Below, piece after piece: positions 8,570 through 17,643 of a stretch of DNA of 64,000 bases (positions are counted from its first letter, which is position 1; every line of letters starts with the position of its first letter). Origin of the DNA: Pedobacter sp. (GTDB lineage Bacteria; Bacteroidota; Bacteroidia; Sphingobacteriales; Sphingobacteriaceae). The DNA lies in assembly GCA_031119475.1 (NCBI GenBank), contig JAVHXV010000006.1:124001-188000 (forward strand), given 5' to 3'. The position numbers were made by a program, and so were the translations under genes. The notes below the pieces were generated by a model that had not been told where the DNA came from, ran no database searches, and saw nothing but the letters and a program-made list of their open reading frames with translations.

Positions 8570-11140
8570 CTAGTCTTTCTTGTCTAAAGCATTGTCAATA
8601 CGATCGGTAAGATCTTGCAAGTGATATTTGCTCAATGAATCGCCTTGTGATGAAGATGCCGATTTTAATTTTGCATCCAGTTCACGCAATTGGCCTTTCA
8701 CTACAGAAAGTACATCACTCTGTGAAGCAGTTAAGCTTGTAGAACCACCGTCGCCGCGACCGCCCCTTCCACCGAAGGTAATGGCAGTTTGGGTAACAGG
8801 AGCAGGTTTAACGATGCTGATCAATTTCTCAACATACGCCTTTTGCAGGTTACGACGGTATACATCGATCGTTGCATTTGATTTCAATTCCGTAAAGATC
8901 GAATTGTTAAGGTCATTGAACAGGTCGGTGATCTTGTAGGCTGTAGCCCCGTCAGTTGCTTCGGCAGCTACCAATTTGCTCAATGTGCTGTTGCTCAACA
9001 ACCTGTTCAAGGTAGAGCCCTGTAACCTAGAAACCACTTCTAAAGGATTGGTGTCAATGTTATCCAAAATCTGTTGGTTCAACATCCAGGTTGGCGTGGT
9101 AAACAATTGCCTGTTCAAGAAATCCATGGCTTCTTTTTGTGTAGCCGCAGGTGTACGTTCGTAAACAACGCCGGCTTGCTCAACCATTTTAGGATTCTCA
9201 TACACACCGCCGACATTTTTGGCCACATGGCCCATGTAACGACCAAATTGTGAAGTCAACTGTCCGTACATATTGGCCAGGTTATCATAGCCTTCATTCG
9301 ATTCTTTTGTCCACTCTGGCAATTTAGGCAAGATCACTTTTAGGTTTTTGATACCGTATTCACTGGCTTTCATGGCATTATCGCCAAGATCCTCGTTCTG
9401 TGAGTGTGGATCATCTGGATTTTGCTCTGTACCAAACCATAGGCGCCTGTTTTTTGCAGATTCGATGACAGCCTTATTCAGTCTGGCCACTTCTTCGCCT
9501 GGTGATTTGGTATCTGGGAAATATTTATATCCCCATTCGATGGCCCATTTATCATAGTCACCGATACGTGGATACAATCCTTTTTTGGTAATGTTATCTT
9601 CAGGCTGTGCCACGTAGTTGAAACGGGCATAATCCATGATCGATGGGGTATGTCCATTTTCTTCTACCCATTTCTTGTTCCTCAAGTTTTCAACTGGCAC
9701 AGAAGAACTTGATCCATAGTTATGGAGCAAGCCTAAAGTATGGCCAACCTCGTGCGAAGAAACGAAACGGATCAGGTCGCCCATCAGTTCATCGCTAAAT
9801 ACCATTTGACGGGCCCTGGGATCAACAGCTGCAGTTTGGATCATGTACCAATCGTGCACCAGTTTTTGAACATTGTGGAACCAGTTGATGTGGCTTTCCA
9901 TGATTTCTCCACTACGTGGATCTGCAATACTTGGACCGCTTGCATTCGCAATTTCTGATGGTTTGTAAACGATGGCCGAGTGGCGGGCATCGTCGATGCT
10001 CCAAGTTGAATCCTGTGCTGCAGTAGGTGCTTCCTTCGCTACGATGGCGTTTTTGAAACCTGCTTTTTCGAAAGCTTTTGCCCAGTCGTTCACGCCTGCA
10101 ATTAGGTAAGGAACCCATTTTTTCGGTGTTGCCGGATCAATGTAATAAACGATCTGTTTTTTAGGTTCAACGAGTTCTCCGCGTTTATATTTGGCCAAAT
10201 CTTCTGGTTTTGGCTCTAGGCGCCAACGCTTGATGAGTTCGATTTCTTTCACTCCTTGTGGATTAAGGTCGAAATCCGTGTAGCCTACCGTAAAGAAGCC
10301 TACGCGTGGATCGGCATAACGGGCTTTCATTGGCACCTTAGGTAAGATGACCATGGAAGTGTTGAGCTCGATGGTTGCAGATCCAACTGAACCACCGCCG
10401 CCGCCAAATGATGGAGCTGCAGGTGCGCCAGGAATGGTCTGTGCAGTTAAGGCATAGGTTTTGACCGTGCTGATCTCCACATTCAATGGGAAACTCCTCA
10501 CATTCTGGATGTAGCTGCGATCAGCCAATTGCGCGCCCAAACGGAAACGTGTTTTGGCCTGTGGCGAGCTGAAATAAAAGATGTCGTTATCGCTGTTGAT
10601 GTAATCTGTTACATCGATTACGCTTCCTTTTTTATCGTTGGTATAGGCGGCGATGTTGAATGCTGCCGCTATAGCCTGGATATTAGAATTTCTTAGCGAT
10701 TGGTACATCGATGTAGTGCTATCGGCACTGTAGGTCCTAAAGCTTACCTTGCGCATAAAGATGCGGTTGTTTGGTCCTTTTTCAAAACGGATCACCGTGC
10801 TGCCGATCACATCCCCGGCATAACCTTGGGCTGCCCGTACATCGGCACCAGATTTAGAAATACGGCTCACCACCAGGATGTCTCTGCCCAATGTCGTATC
10901 TGCAATTTCGAAGTAGAATTTATCATCAACCTTGTGGCTGGTGATCATTCCCCTTCTCGTTAATGCTTTGTCTGTAATTACCGTACCGTATGGCCTAGGG
11001 TTGGCCCTCACAGCTGCACCAGGAAAACCGCCAGCTCTTCTGGTCGTATCTGTTGCTCCCCCAGTTTGAGGTCTTACCTGTGCATTTGCAAAGGTAAGCG
11101 CACCTAAAACAAGTGAGATTGTTAGTAGATTTTTTTTCAT
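8570..11140 (-). CDS. Secreted zinc-dependent metalloprotease (DUF5117/DUF5118 type)
   Basis: An 856-residue exported protein with a signal peptide ending at ANA-Q (about residue 20). The zinc site HEVGHTLGLLHN at about residue 463 fits the extended metzincin motif HExxHxxGxxH. The N-terminal part matches the DUF5118/DUF5117 layout of large Bacteroidota proteases, and a domain after the zinc site carries the SIMDYARFNY segment expected for the metzincin Met-turn. A Gly-rich GGRGGRGDGG stretch sits near residue 790. Its job is probably periplasmic or extracellular protein breakdown; no natural substrate is known to me. It is monocistronic with a strong terminator; TATATTTA (7/8 of the -7 box) lies at 11164-11171. 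Confidence 0.9.
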   Translation of the reverse strand: MKKNLLTISLVLGALTFANAQVRPQTGGATDTTRRAGGFPGAAVRANPRPYGTVITDKALTRRGMITSHKVDDKFYFEIADTTLGRDILVVSRISKSGADVRAAQGYAGDVIGSTVIRFEKGPNNRIFMRKVSFRTYSADSTTSMYQSLRNSNIQAIAAAFNIAAYTNDKKGSVIDVTDYINSDNDIFYFSSPQAKTRFRLGAQLADRSYIQNVRSFPLNVEISTVKTYALTAQTIPGAPAAPSFGGGGGSVGSATIELNTSMVILPKVPMKARYADPRVGFFTVGYTDFDLNPQGVKEIELIKRWRLEPKPEDLAKYKRGELVEPKKQIVYYIDPATPKKWVPYLIAGVNDWAKAFEKAGFKNAIVAKEAPTAAQDSTWSIDDARHSAIVYKPSEIANASGPSIADPRSGEIMESHINWFHNVQKLVHDWYMIQTAAVDPRARQMVFSDELMGDLIRFVSSHEVGHTLGLLHNYGSSSSVPVENLRNKKWVEENGHTPSIMDYARFNYVAQPEDNITKKGLYPRIGDYDKWAIEWGYKYFPDTKSPGEEVARLNKAVIESAKNRRLWFGTEQNPDDPHSQNEDLGDNAMKASEYGIKNLKVILPKLPEWTKESNEGYDNLANMYGQLTSQFGRYMGHVAKNVGGVYENPKMVEQAGVVYERTPAATQKEAMDFLNRQLFTTPTWMLNQQILDNIDTNPLEVVSRLQGSTLNRLLSNSTLSKLVAAEATDGATAYKITDLFNDLNNSIFTELKSNATIDVYRRNLQKAYVEKLISIVKPAPVTQTAITFGGRGGRGDGGSTSLTASQSDVLSVVKGQLRELDAKLKSASSSQGDSLSKYHLQDLTDRIDNALDKKD

Positions 11141-11248
11141 AAATTAATAATAAGTTAATATGGTAAATATAGCCTCAATCGCCCCACTATGCATATAAAT
11201 GGTATAACTTTATAGTTACATAGGGCAAATGGTGATTTTCGCATATTT

Positions 11249-11608
11249 TTAAGCACCAAATTCAGGATTTTCGATCAGCCCGATCACATTCCCAAAAGGA
11301 TCGTAAAAGCTACAGACCCAAATTGGTCCCCCAACATTTTTAGGCGCTTCGTGCACGGCCACGCCCAAATCATTTAGCCTTTCAAAACTGGCCTTCACAT
11401 CGGCAACGCCCCAATAGGCGAAGCTGCTCTGACCACTCGTATAAGTTGTTGGATCGGGATCCAGACCCAATTCATATCCCCCAACATTATAGCCCACATA
11501 AAAAGGTTCATCAAAATAAGGTGAGATATCAAATACTTTCTTATACCATTCTTTTGCAACCGAGAGGTCGGCAACATGGTAAACAACGGTTCTTAATCCT
11601 TGTAGCAT
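11249..11608 (-). CDS. VOC superfamily (glyoxalase-like) protein
   Basis: A 119-residue single VOC domain: LRTVVYHVADLSVAKEWY at the start, then GYELGLDPD, FAYWGVADV and the closing IWVCSFYDPFGNVIGLIE. Two beta-alpha-beta-beta-beta halves form a metal-binding cavity in this superfamily (glyoxalase I, dioxygenases, bleomycin-resistance proteins). Potential metal ligands are a His near residue 11 and a Glu near residue 115. The substrate is unknown. No operon partner; a long spacer repeat lies on its 5' side. Confidence 0.88.
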   Translation of the reverse strand: MLQGLRTVVYHVADLSVAKEWYKKVFDISPYFDEPFYVGYNVGGYELGLDPDPTTYTSGQSSFAYWGVADVKASFERLNDLGVAVHEAPKNVGGPIWVCSFYDPFGNVIGLIENPEFGA

Positions 11609-11610
11609 AG

Positions 11611-11800
11611 TGGTTGTTTGGTTAATTGTTTAATTGGTTAATTGTTTGATTGTTTAATTGATTAATTGGTTAATTGTTATGGGTGAGTTAACTGAAAACT
11701 GTCAACTGAAAACTGTTAACTATTATTGGTTAATTGTTTAACTGGTTAATTGGTTAATTGTTATAGGTGAACTAACTGTTAACTGAAAACTGTTAACTGA
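11611..11800. repeat. Mixed spacer repeat: GGTTAATTGTTTGATTG and AACTGAAAACTGTTAAC units
   Basis: This fills the spacer between VOC and holA. On the minus strand the part next to the VOC start reads AACCAATTAAACAATC, and the part next to the holA stop reads CAGTTAACAGTTTTCAG. Unlike other spacers, the two unit types alternate (A-B-A-B) rather than switching once. Confidence 0.75.
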
Positions 11801-11801
11801 T

Positions 11802-12827
11802 TCAGTGTATCACCTTAAAGATCATTTCTTTTAACAGTGCTCCATCTGAGATATTTCCGGTGCTATCTAGTCCTTTGCTTTTAAGATCATATTCACGAAG
11901 GGTGCTGATAATATCAAATGTTTTGGACAGGTTAAAACTTCTGGCGGCCATCTCATAATCTTTAATGAAATAAGGGCTTACGCCCAGTTCTTTGGCGGCA
12001 TCATTTTTATTGGGGAGGTAATGGAACTTGAGTATCTTGGTGAAATAACTGTTCAGGTTAGCCATCACCATGATCATGGGATTAGATTTTGGATTATCGG
12101 CAAAATAATTGATGATCCGGTTACATTTGAGCACGTCGCGCATGGCCAGGGCCTTTTGCAATTCAAAAACATTGTATTCTTTACTGATTCCAATGTTCTT
12201 TTGGATATGGTCTGTACCGATCAGGGTTTCCTTGCTGATATTCAGACATAACTTTTCGACCTCATTGGCAATTTTCGAAAGATCTGTACCCAGGTATTCT
12301 GCCATTAATGCCGCCGCTTGTGGGGCGATCCGATAGCCTTTCTCCTTTACGTGATCTTCTATCCAGGGCATCAGTTTGTAGTCGCGCACCGGGTCTGACT
12401 GGAAAACCAGTCCGTTCTGGTTAATGGCCTTATAAATCTTCTTGCGCTTATCGAAATTGCCATATTTATAGGCAAATACGAGGATGGTACTGGGCAAGGG
12501 TTTCTCAAAATAGCTCAATATCACTTCCGCTTCCTTGCTGCTACCTTCTGTTTCCTTGCTCCATTTGAGATCCTGGGCTTCTTTCACAATAATGAGCTGG
12601 TAATCTGACATCATCGGATAACGTTTGGCTGCATTTAAAATCGTCGCCATGTCTGTATCCTTGCCATACAGAATGGTCTGGTTAAAGCCTTTTTCAGCGT
12701 CTCCCAATACATGGTTCTCCATATATTCAACAACCTGATCGATATAATAAGACTCTTCTCCCTGCAAGAGGTACAGGGGCTTAAATTTTCTGGCCTTTAG
12801 TTCCTTGATGATTTCAACAGCACTCAT
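11802..12827 (-). CDS. holA: DNA polymerase III subunit delta
   Basis: A 341-residue clamp-loader delta subunit, which opens the beta sliding clamp during replication. The N-terminal domain has the family pattern KPLYLLQGEESYYIDQVVEYM and YPMMSDYQLIIVKEAQ (clamp-interaction region). An AAA+-like middle lacks a functional Walker A, as expected for delta, and the helical C-terminal collar domain is complete. The length is typical. TAATTTTA (7/8) lies 6 nt before the ATG. It is transcribed divergently from the HsdR-N-like gene with a 121-bp shared control region. Confidence 0.93.
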   Translation of the reverse strand: MSAVEIIKELKARKFKPLYLLQGEESYYIDQVVEYMENHVLGDAEKGFNQTILYGKDTDMATILNAAKRYPMMSDYQLIIVKEAQDLKWSKETEGSSKEAEVILSYFEKPLPSTILVFAYKYGNFDKRKKIYKAINQNGLVFQSDPVRDYKLMPWIEDHVKEKGYRIAPQAAALMAEYLGTDLSKIANEVEKLCLNISKETLIGTDHIQKNIGISKEYNVFELQKALAMRDVLKCNRIINYFADNPKSNPMIMVMANLNSYFTKILKFHYLPNKNDAAKELGVSPYFIKDYEMAARSFNLSKTFDIISTLREYDLKSKGLDSTGNISDGALLKEMIFKVIH

Positions 12828-12837
12828 TGCAGGTAAA

Positions 12838-12867
12838 ATTACGATTTACGATTTACGATTTGCGATT
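12838..12867 (+). repeat. Tandem micro-repeat, unit ATTTACG
   Basis: Four copies of the 7-mer ACGATTT / GCGATTT in the divergent control region between holA and the nuclease gene, the shortest tract in the window. Confidence 0.7.
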
Positions 12868-12893
12868 TTTCCCGGGAGTTTATCCACAAATAT

Positions 12894-12901
12894 TAACTTT
12901 G
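12894..12901 (+). promoter_or_regulatory. Promoter -7 box TAACTTTG
   Basis: Exact TAnnTTTG match 47 nt before the HsdR-N-like ATG. It supports the internal ATG at 12949 rather than the ORF-track start at 12805. Confidence 0.5.
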
Positions 12902-12948
12902 GAAATCGCAAGCGAAAAATACCCTACCGAAAAGAAAAGCGCGTTAGT

Positions 12949-13407
12949 ATGTTCAACCCGACACCTTTAAATCTCCCAAACTATCCTTTTAGGGTTTCAC
13001 AGCGTGATGGGCTATATTTTATTTTTGATGAGATCAGAAAGAAGCACCTGTTGCTTACACCTGAAGAATGGGTCCGCCAACATTTTGTCCGCTACCTTAC
13101 TGCCGATAAAAATTTTCCTTCAAGTTTATTAAAATTGGAGGGAGGGCTTCAGCTCAACCAAACCAAAAAAAGAAGCGATATCCTTGTCTACAACAGATTG
13201 GGCGAAAAGATCATGGTCATCGAATGCAAGGCACCAAGTGTACAGATTTCGCAAGCCACCTTCGATCAGGCCGCACGCTATAATTCGGTCTATAAAGCAA
13301 AATGGCTGGCCGTAACCAACGGGATACAACATTATTATGCACAAATCGACCATCGGGAAAAGAAATTCCGTTTTGTAGCCGAATTGCCGGTTTATGGGGA
13401 GTTGTAA
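12949..13407 (+). CDS. Orphan HsdR N-terminal-type PD-(D/E)XK nuclease domain protein
   Basis: A 152-residue protein consisting only of the nuclease domain found at the N-terminus of type I restriction subunit HsdR. The catalytic pattern is visible: KRSDILVYN (Asp) and VIECKAP (E-x-K), followed by QASFDQAARYN-like helix QATFDQAARYN. No helicase, specificity or methylase gene is nearby, so it is not a restriction system. The start at 12949 gives MFNPTPLNLP and follows a TAACTTTG box; the longer ORF runs into holA. Its divergent position next to holA hints at a role in DNA repair or replication, but that is inference. Confidence 0.85.
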   Translation: MFNPTPLNLPNYPFRVSQRDGLYFIFDEIRKKHLLLTPEEWVRQHFVRYLTADKNFPSSLLKLEGGLQLNQTKKRSDILVYNRLGEKIMVIECKAPSVQISQATFDQAARYNSVYKAKWLAVTNGIQHYYAQIDHREKKFRFVAELPVYGEL

Positions 13408-13408
13408 G

Positions 13409-13500
<92 letters not shown>

Positions 13501-13513
13501 AGAAAGATGGGGA

Positions 13514-13546
13514 TTTGTCATTCCTCGCTACGCTCGGAATGACAAA
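13514..13546. repeat. REP-like palindrome TTTGTCATTCC-N11-GGAATGACAAA
   Basis: Perfect 11-bp inverted arms around the loop TCGCTACGCTC, between convergent genes. The core CATTCCTCGCTACGCT recurs at 24041-24066. It may also act as a bidirectional transcription stop. Confidence 0.8.
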
Positions 13547-13551
13547 CCATT

Positions 13552-13586
13552 CAACCTTTAACCTTTAACTTTTAACTTTTAACTTT
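13552..13586 (-). repeat. Tandem micro-repeat, unit AACTTTTAACCTT
   Basis: On the minus strand it reads AAAGTTAAAAGTTAAAGG, outward from the stop of the Gfo/Idh/MocA gene, whose TAA is its first element. Confidence 0.75.
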
Positions 13587-14769
13587 AGTCATATTCTTCT
13601 TTCCAGCTCATCCTTTTACCGGTATAAATCGCTTCATTGCACATCGCCACACAAATGGAAGCCTGTGTACCGGTTTTGATGTTGGAAACTGGCGTTTTTC
13701 CTGTGGTTACAGAAGTATAAAATTCTTCGAGGGCATAAATGGTTCCATCTTTAGTGGGTGCCGGGAGGATGGGTATCCCACCATCGGTATTGAAGGTTAT
13801 TTTGGTTGCACCGCTTACACCGTCTACAATCCCCATTTCTTTTGCCTTGCTTTTCTCAGGATAAAAAAGTCCGGTATCTGGCAAGAGGGCCACTGTACCT
13901 TTTGTTCCTTTGATCTTAAACAGGTATCCATCGCGTGCATTGCCGCAGGTTGCCCCAAAATTACCGATCATCCCAGATTTGCTGTAACGCAGGGTCGCCT
14001 GGATATTGTCGTAGGTCTCCCTCCCATCTTTAAAGATATCAATGCCACCTGTTCCTATGATCTCATCGGGATGGGTTTCAAATGCCCAATTGATGAAATC
14101 AATCTGGTGCGACAGCAGTTCTGCCGCCAATCCGCCAGAATAGGCTTTGTACATCCGCCAATTGATCTGTTTTTCTAGCTTAGGATCGGGAACGGCCCTG
14201 CGCCAGTTGCCATTGCGGTCCCATCTGCAATCAATCTGTGACACCTTGCCGATATAACCGCTTTGGATCATTTCCTTTACCTTAAAATACAAAGGGGAAT
14301 ATCGGTATTGGTAGCCCACCTGAAAGATCTGTGTTGGATGCTGGGCAACCAATTTGCGCAGCGCAAGTGCCTGTGGAATATCGTATGTCATTGTTTTTTC
14401 AGTGTATACATGCTTTCCAGCTAGCACGGCATCTTTGGCAATATGGAAGTGCTCGCTCAACGGTGTAGCGATGAACACGGCATCGATCTCCTTATTGGCG
14501 AGAATCTCCCGATAGTCTTTGGTAAATTTTACATCACCCAACAGTTTTTTAGTCTCGGCCAACCTAAAATCTAGCACATCACAGTAGGCTGCAATGGTGA
14601 ATTTGGAAGGCATTTTCTGGATTACTGTTAGCACGCCCTTACCACGGTCGCCACAACCGATCATCGCGATGCGGATCGGACCCTGTTCCAATTGCGCCAT
14701 CAATTGATGGCTCAACAGCAGACCAGAACCTAATAATGCTGATTTTTTAACAAATGAACGACGGTGCAT
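13585..14769 (-). CDS. Exported Gfo/Idh/MocA family oxidoreductase
   Basis: A 394-residue NAD(P)-dependent sugar or inositol dehydrogenase-like protein. A twin-arginine signal (RRSFVKK, then a hydrophobic stretch) comes first, then the Rossmann motif IAMIGCGDRGKG (about 33-44) and the C-terminal alpha/beta substrate domain. The usual EKP motif is EKT here (HVYTEKTMT), a variation at the cofactor-side lysine loop. It is the last gene of a three-gene minus-strand operon and its ATG overlaps the upstream stop by one base (TAATG). With DUF1080, the likely role is oxidation or cleavage of keto-sugars in the periplasm. Confidence 0.9.
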   Translation of the reverse strand: MHRRSFVKKSALLGSGLLLSHQLMAQLEQGPIRIAMIGCGDRGKGVLTVIQKMPSKFTIAAYCDVLDFRLAETKKLLGDVKFTKDYREILANKEIDAVFIATPLSEHFHIAKDAVLAGKHVYTEKTMTYDIPQALALRKLVAQHPTQIFQVGYQYRYSPLYFKVKEMIQSGYIGKVSQIDCRWDRNGNWRRAVPDPKLEKQINWRMYKAYSGGLAAELLSHQIDFINWAFETHPDEIIGTGGIDIFKDGRETYDNIQATLRYSKSGMIGNFGATCGNARDGYLFKIKGTKGTVALLPDTGLFYPEKSKAKEMGIVDGVSGATKITFNTDGGIPILPAPTKDGTIYALEEFYTSVTTGKTPVSNIKTGTQASICVAMCNEAIYTGKRMSWKEEYD

Positions 14770-16139
14770 TACAATTTCTTGATTTTGATGGTCCGATAAC
14801 TTACCCTATTCCCATGATCCTGTAAAAGGATATGGCCTTTTATGGCTTCGCCAAAGTTTTTCCAGTTTTTATATTTGCTGATGGCCACCAGTTTCCTAAA
14901 ATCTTCACTGCCCCGATGGTAGGTAAGAACTTTTACACCATTTAAGTAATGTTCTACTGTATTGTTGGGATAGACCACGATCCTTCCCCTGTTCCAAGCA
15001 CCAATTGGCCTTAAACTGCCCAAGCCCTTATCGGCGGTGATAAGGTCATAGAGCGAAGCCAATGTCCTGTTCCCATCCCTGCCCAATTTGGCATCCGGAT
15101 GCTTTTCGTCATCGAGCACCTGATATTCCAGGCCAATGGCCGAGCCGGCATTTTGTTCTGTTAGCGTAACAAAATACTTGACGCCACTATTTGCACCTTC
15201 TGTAAGTTTGAACTCGAAAGAAAGGTCAAAGGCAACAAACTCTTCCCTGGTCACAATATCGCCACCATTGGTCGATTCTCCTCCATCAGCTGGAAGTACA
15301 CTCAGTATACCATCCTGAATTTGCCATCCTTTAGCTGGGAAGGCATTTTTATAGGCGCCCACCCATCCAGTATTACTTTTCCCATCAAATAGCAAGCGGT
15401 AGCCATTTGCTTTTTCGGCAGGCGCCAATGCATTTGGGCTCAGGTTTACGATGTAGATCGCCTTTGGAAACACGCCGGGCCTTAGGTTTTCGGTCTGGAT
15501 CGTGATATTTTTGAAATAGACTTTTTTTCCTTCCAGATGTGTTTTATTGCCAATTCCATGCACCTGGAGGCCAATAAAACCTCGTTGGTCCAGGGTATCG
15601 ATCACATAGGCAACAGGCACGCCATTTACCCAGGTTTTGGTCTCATTTCCAATGCACTCTATCTTGTAATGGTTATATTGTTCGCTCTTGTACAGTGTTT
15701 TGGCAGCAGGATTTAGTTCCAGTGGATAGAGCCACAATCTTCTGGCTTCATCATAAATCCCCCCTGTCCATGCCCTGGGGGTAGGATCTACTTCGACTTG
15801 CCTCCCATATACCAATCCTGCACCTTTATTGCCATTGGCATCAAAGTGGCTTCTGGTCTGTATCCCAGAATTTGTTTCCTGTCCTTCGAGCTTAATGTCG
15901 AGTTCCAATACAAAATCGCCATATTCCTTTTCGGTGACCAGAAACGAGTTGGGCGAGTTTTTAGTCATCGTGCCCACAATTGCACCATTTTCTATCGCAT
16001 AGGGAGCTCCGCCAACAATCTTTTTCCACCCGTTTAAGGTCTTGCCATCAAACAACGGCCGCTTTTGGGCATTCGCCGATGTGAGCAGACATAAGCAGTA
16101 AAGGGCAAGTAAACTATATTTTTTGATTTCGCTAAACAT
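14769..16139 (-). CDS. DUF1080 (3-keto-disaccharide hydrolase-like) protein, two domains
   Basis: A 456-residue exported protein (signal peptide ending ANA-Q near residue 25) with two tandem DUF1080 domains. The first starts at RPLFDGKTLNGWKK (about 30-215) and the second at YRLLFDGKSNTGWVG (about 247-455). Each has the concanavalin-like pattern with LELDIKLEGQETNSGIQ or LSFEFKLTEGANSGVKY. Some family members hydrolyse 3-keto-glycosides made by periplasmic dehydrogenases, which agrees with the two flanking Gfo/Idh/MocA genes. The fused double domain may be one catalytic and one binding copy. The stop overlaps the next ATG. Confidence 0.88.
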   Translation of the reverse strand: MFSEIKKYSLLALYCLCLLTSANAQKRPLFDGKTLNGWKKIVGGAPYAIENGAIVGTMTKNSPNSFLVTEKEYGDFVLELDIKLEGQETNSGIQTRSHFDANGNKGAGLVYGRQVEVDPTPRAWTGGIYDEARRLWLYPLELNPAAKTLYKSEQYNHYKIECIGNETKTWVNGVPVAYVIDTLDQRGFIGLQVHGIGNKTHLEGKKVYFKNITIQTENLRPGVFPKAIYIVNLSPNALAPAEKANGYRLLFDGKSNTGWVGAYKNAFPAKGWQIQDGILSVLPADGGESTNGGDIVTREEFVAFDLSFEFKLTEGANSGVKYFVTLTEQNAGSAIGLEYQVLDDEKHPDAKLGRDGNRTLASLYDLITADKGLGSLRPIGAWNRGRIVVYPNNTVEHYLNGVKVLTYHRGSEDFRKLVAISKYKNWKNFGEAIKGHILLQDHGNRVSYRTIKIKKL

Positions 16140-16183
16140 ATTCTTTTATCAATATTTATAAATGCCATTCGCTATGCGCAAGG

Positions 16184-17539
16184 CTAATATTTGAACACCT
16201 TTCCGTCTGCCATCACCTCCTGGCGTTGTTCATCATAAGTGGCCTTGGCGCCGGTACGAATGGCCGCATTGGTCATGATGTTGGCAATAGAATGGTTGAA
16301 ACCCGCTTCTACCGGTGCATTTGGTGTCTTTCTGCTCCTCACGCATTCCATCCAATTGCGCATGTGGGCCGAGGTCAAAGGATCACCGCCCGTATTGGCT
16401 CCGGTTTCGACCTTGGCCCCAGTGCTTGAAAGGTCGAATTCGGCCAACAAGTTTGGTTTCATGCCCATTGCGGCAGCTTCCTTTTGTTTCAGTCCGCCTT
16501 TGGGCGAAACCTTATTGGTGATCAGGTTCAGTTCACCACCATTGGCGTAATAAACTTCTCCAACATCGCCAACGCTGTTCTGCATCCTCGACGTAAAGGT
16601 CACCTGGAAGCCATCGCTCATGTCGGGCTGGCCATAATCAAATACGGCAACCAAGGTATCCCAATTTTTTCTTCCGTCTTTCCAGGTATAGATGCCTCCG
16701 TTTGCCACTACACTCCTTGGGTGGTTGAGTTTGGTAAACCAATGCACGGTATCGATCTGGTGCGACATCCATTGGCCCGGCATGCCCGATGAATAGGGCC
16801 AGAATAAACGGTACTCCAAGTATTTTCGGGGATCCCAGGTATCTGATGGCCGATTGAGCAGAAAGCGTTTCCAATCTGTATCTTCTTGTTTGAGCTTGGC
16901 CACCAGTTCTGGCCTTCGCCATCTTCCAGGCTGGTTCACGTTCCATACCAGATCTACTGCAGTAATTGGTCCGAATTTGCCCTCCTGAATGTATTTTGCT
17001 GCTGCGGTATAATTTTCGCCACTTCTTCTTTGTGAACCGATCTGTACAATCTTTTTAGAAGCCTTAACTGCCTTATAGGCAGCCCTTGCATCAGCCATAG
17101 TCTCTGCAAAAGGTTTTTCTACGTAGGCATCACAACCAGCGGTAACTGCCTCGATGGCGTGGAGGGCATGCTGGAAATCAGCTGTGCTGATAATGACCGC
17201 ATCCAAATCCTTCGTCGCATACAGCTCATCATTATTTCGGCAGGACCTGATGTCATGGCCCATCTTTTCTTTGAGGTGTGCCGTACCCAGATCCCTACGA
17301 TAGCTCCAGAGATCAGATAGGCCTACAATATCAAAATTCAGTTCCTTCTGGTGGTTGAGGAAGGCTGGCAGCAGTGAATCTTTAAAACGGTCTGAAAATC
17401 CGGCAATGCCGACCCTTACACGGTCGTTGGCCCCAATAATGCGGCTGTAGCTTTTGGCACTTGAGGTCAGCGTACCCGCATAGGCAGCCGCAGCAAGCAC
17501 GGTGGATTGCTTGATAAATTTTCTTCTATTGTTCTCCAT
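16184..17539 (-). CDS. Exported Gfo/Idh/MocA family oxidoreductase
   Basis: A 451-residue protein that starts at the ATG at 17539 (MENNRRKFIKQ), not 17578. NRRKFIKQ followed by an Ala-rich hydrophobic segment is a twin-arginine signal. The Rossmann segment reads VRVGIAGFSDRFK, so the classic GxGxxG is altered, while the lysine motif VEKPFAETM (EKP) is intact. C-terminal substrate-domain motifs include WMSHQIDTVHWF. It is the first gene of the operon with DUF1080 and a second Gfo protein; the 44-bp gap to DUF1080 holds no terminator. The two dehydrogenase-like proteins differ in exactly the motifs that bind cofactor. Confidence 0.88.
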   Translation of the reverse strand: MENNRRKFIKQSTVLAAAAYAGTLTSSAKSYSRIIGANDRVRVGIAGFSDRFKDSLLPAFLNHQKELNFDIVGLSDLWSYRRDLGTAHLKEKMGHDIRSCRNNDELYATKDLDAVIISTADFQHALHAIEAVTAGCDAYVEKPFAETMADARAAYKAVKASKKIVQIGSQRRSGENYTAAAKYIQEGKFGPITAVDLVWNVNQPGRWRRPELVAKLKQEDTDWKRFLLNRPSDTWDPRKYLEYRLFWPYSSGMPGQWMSHQIDTVHWFTKLNHPRSVVANGGIYTWKDGRKNWDTLVAVFDYGQPDMSDGFQVTFTSRMQNSVGDVGEVYYANGGELNLITNKVSPKGGLKQKEAAAMGMKPNLLAEFDLSSTGAKVETGANTGGDPLTSAHMRNWMECVRSRKTPNAPVEAGFNHSIANIMTNAAIRTGAKATYDEQRQEVMADGKVFKY

Positions 17540-17643
17540 GATCAATTGTTTTAAGGGATTGATGCCTTTAACGATCAAACCTTTAGCGAATATTGAAAAT
17601 TAAATCGATAGATTCCCAGTCGTGAGGAAAAATCCTGCCAATA

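Noticed and set aside
12949-13407. Type I restriction-modification system
   Set aside because: Only the nuclease domain is present; no helicase, HsdM or HsdS gene lies nearby.
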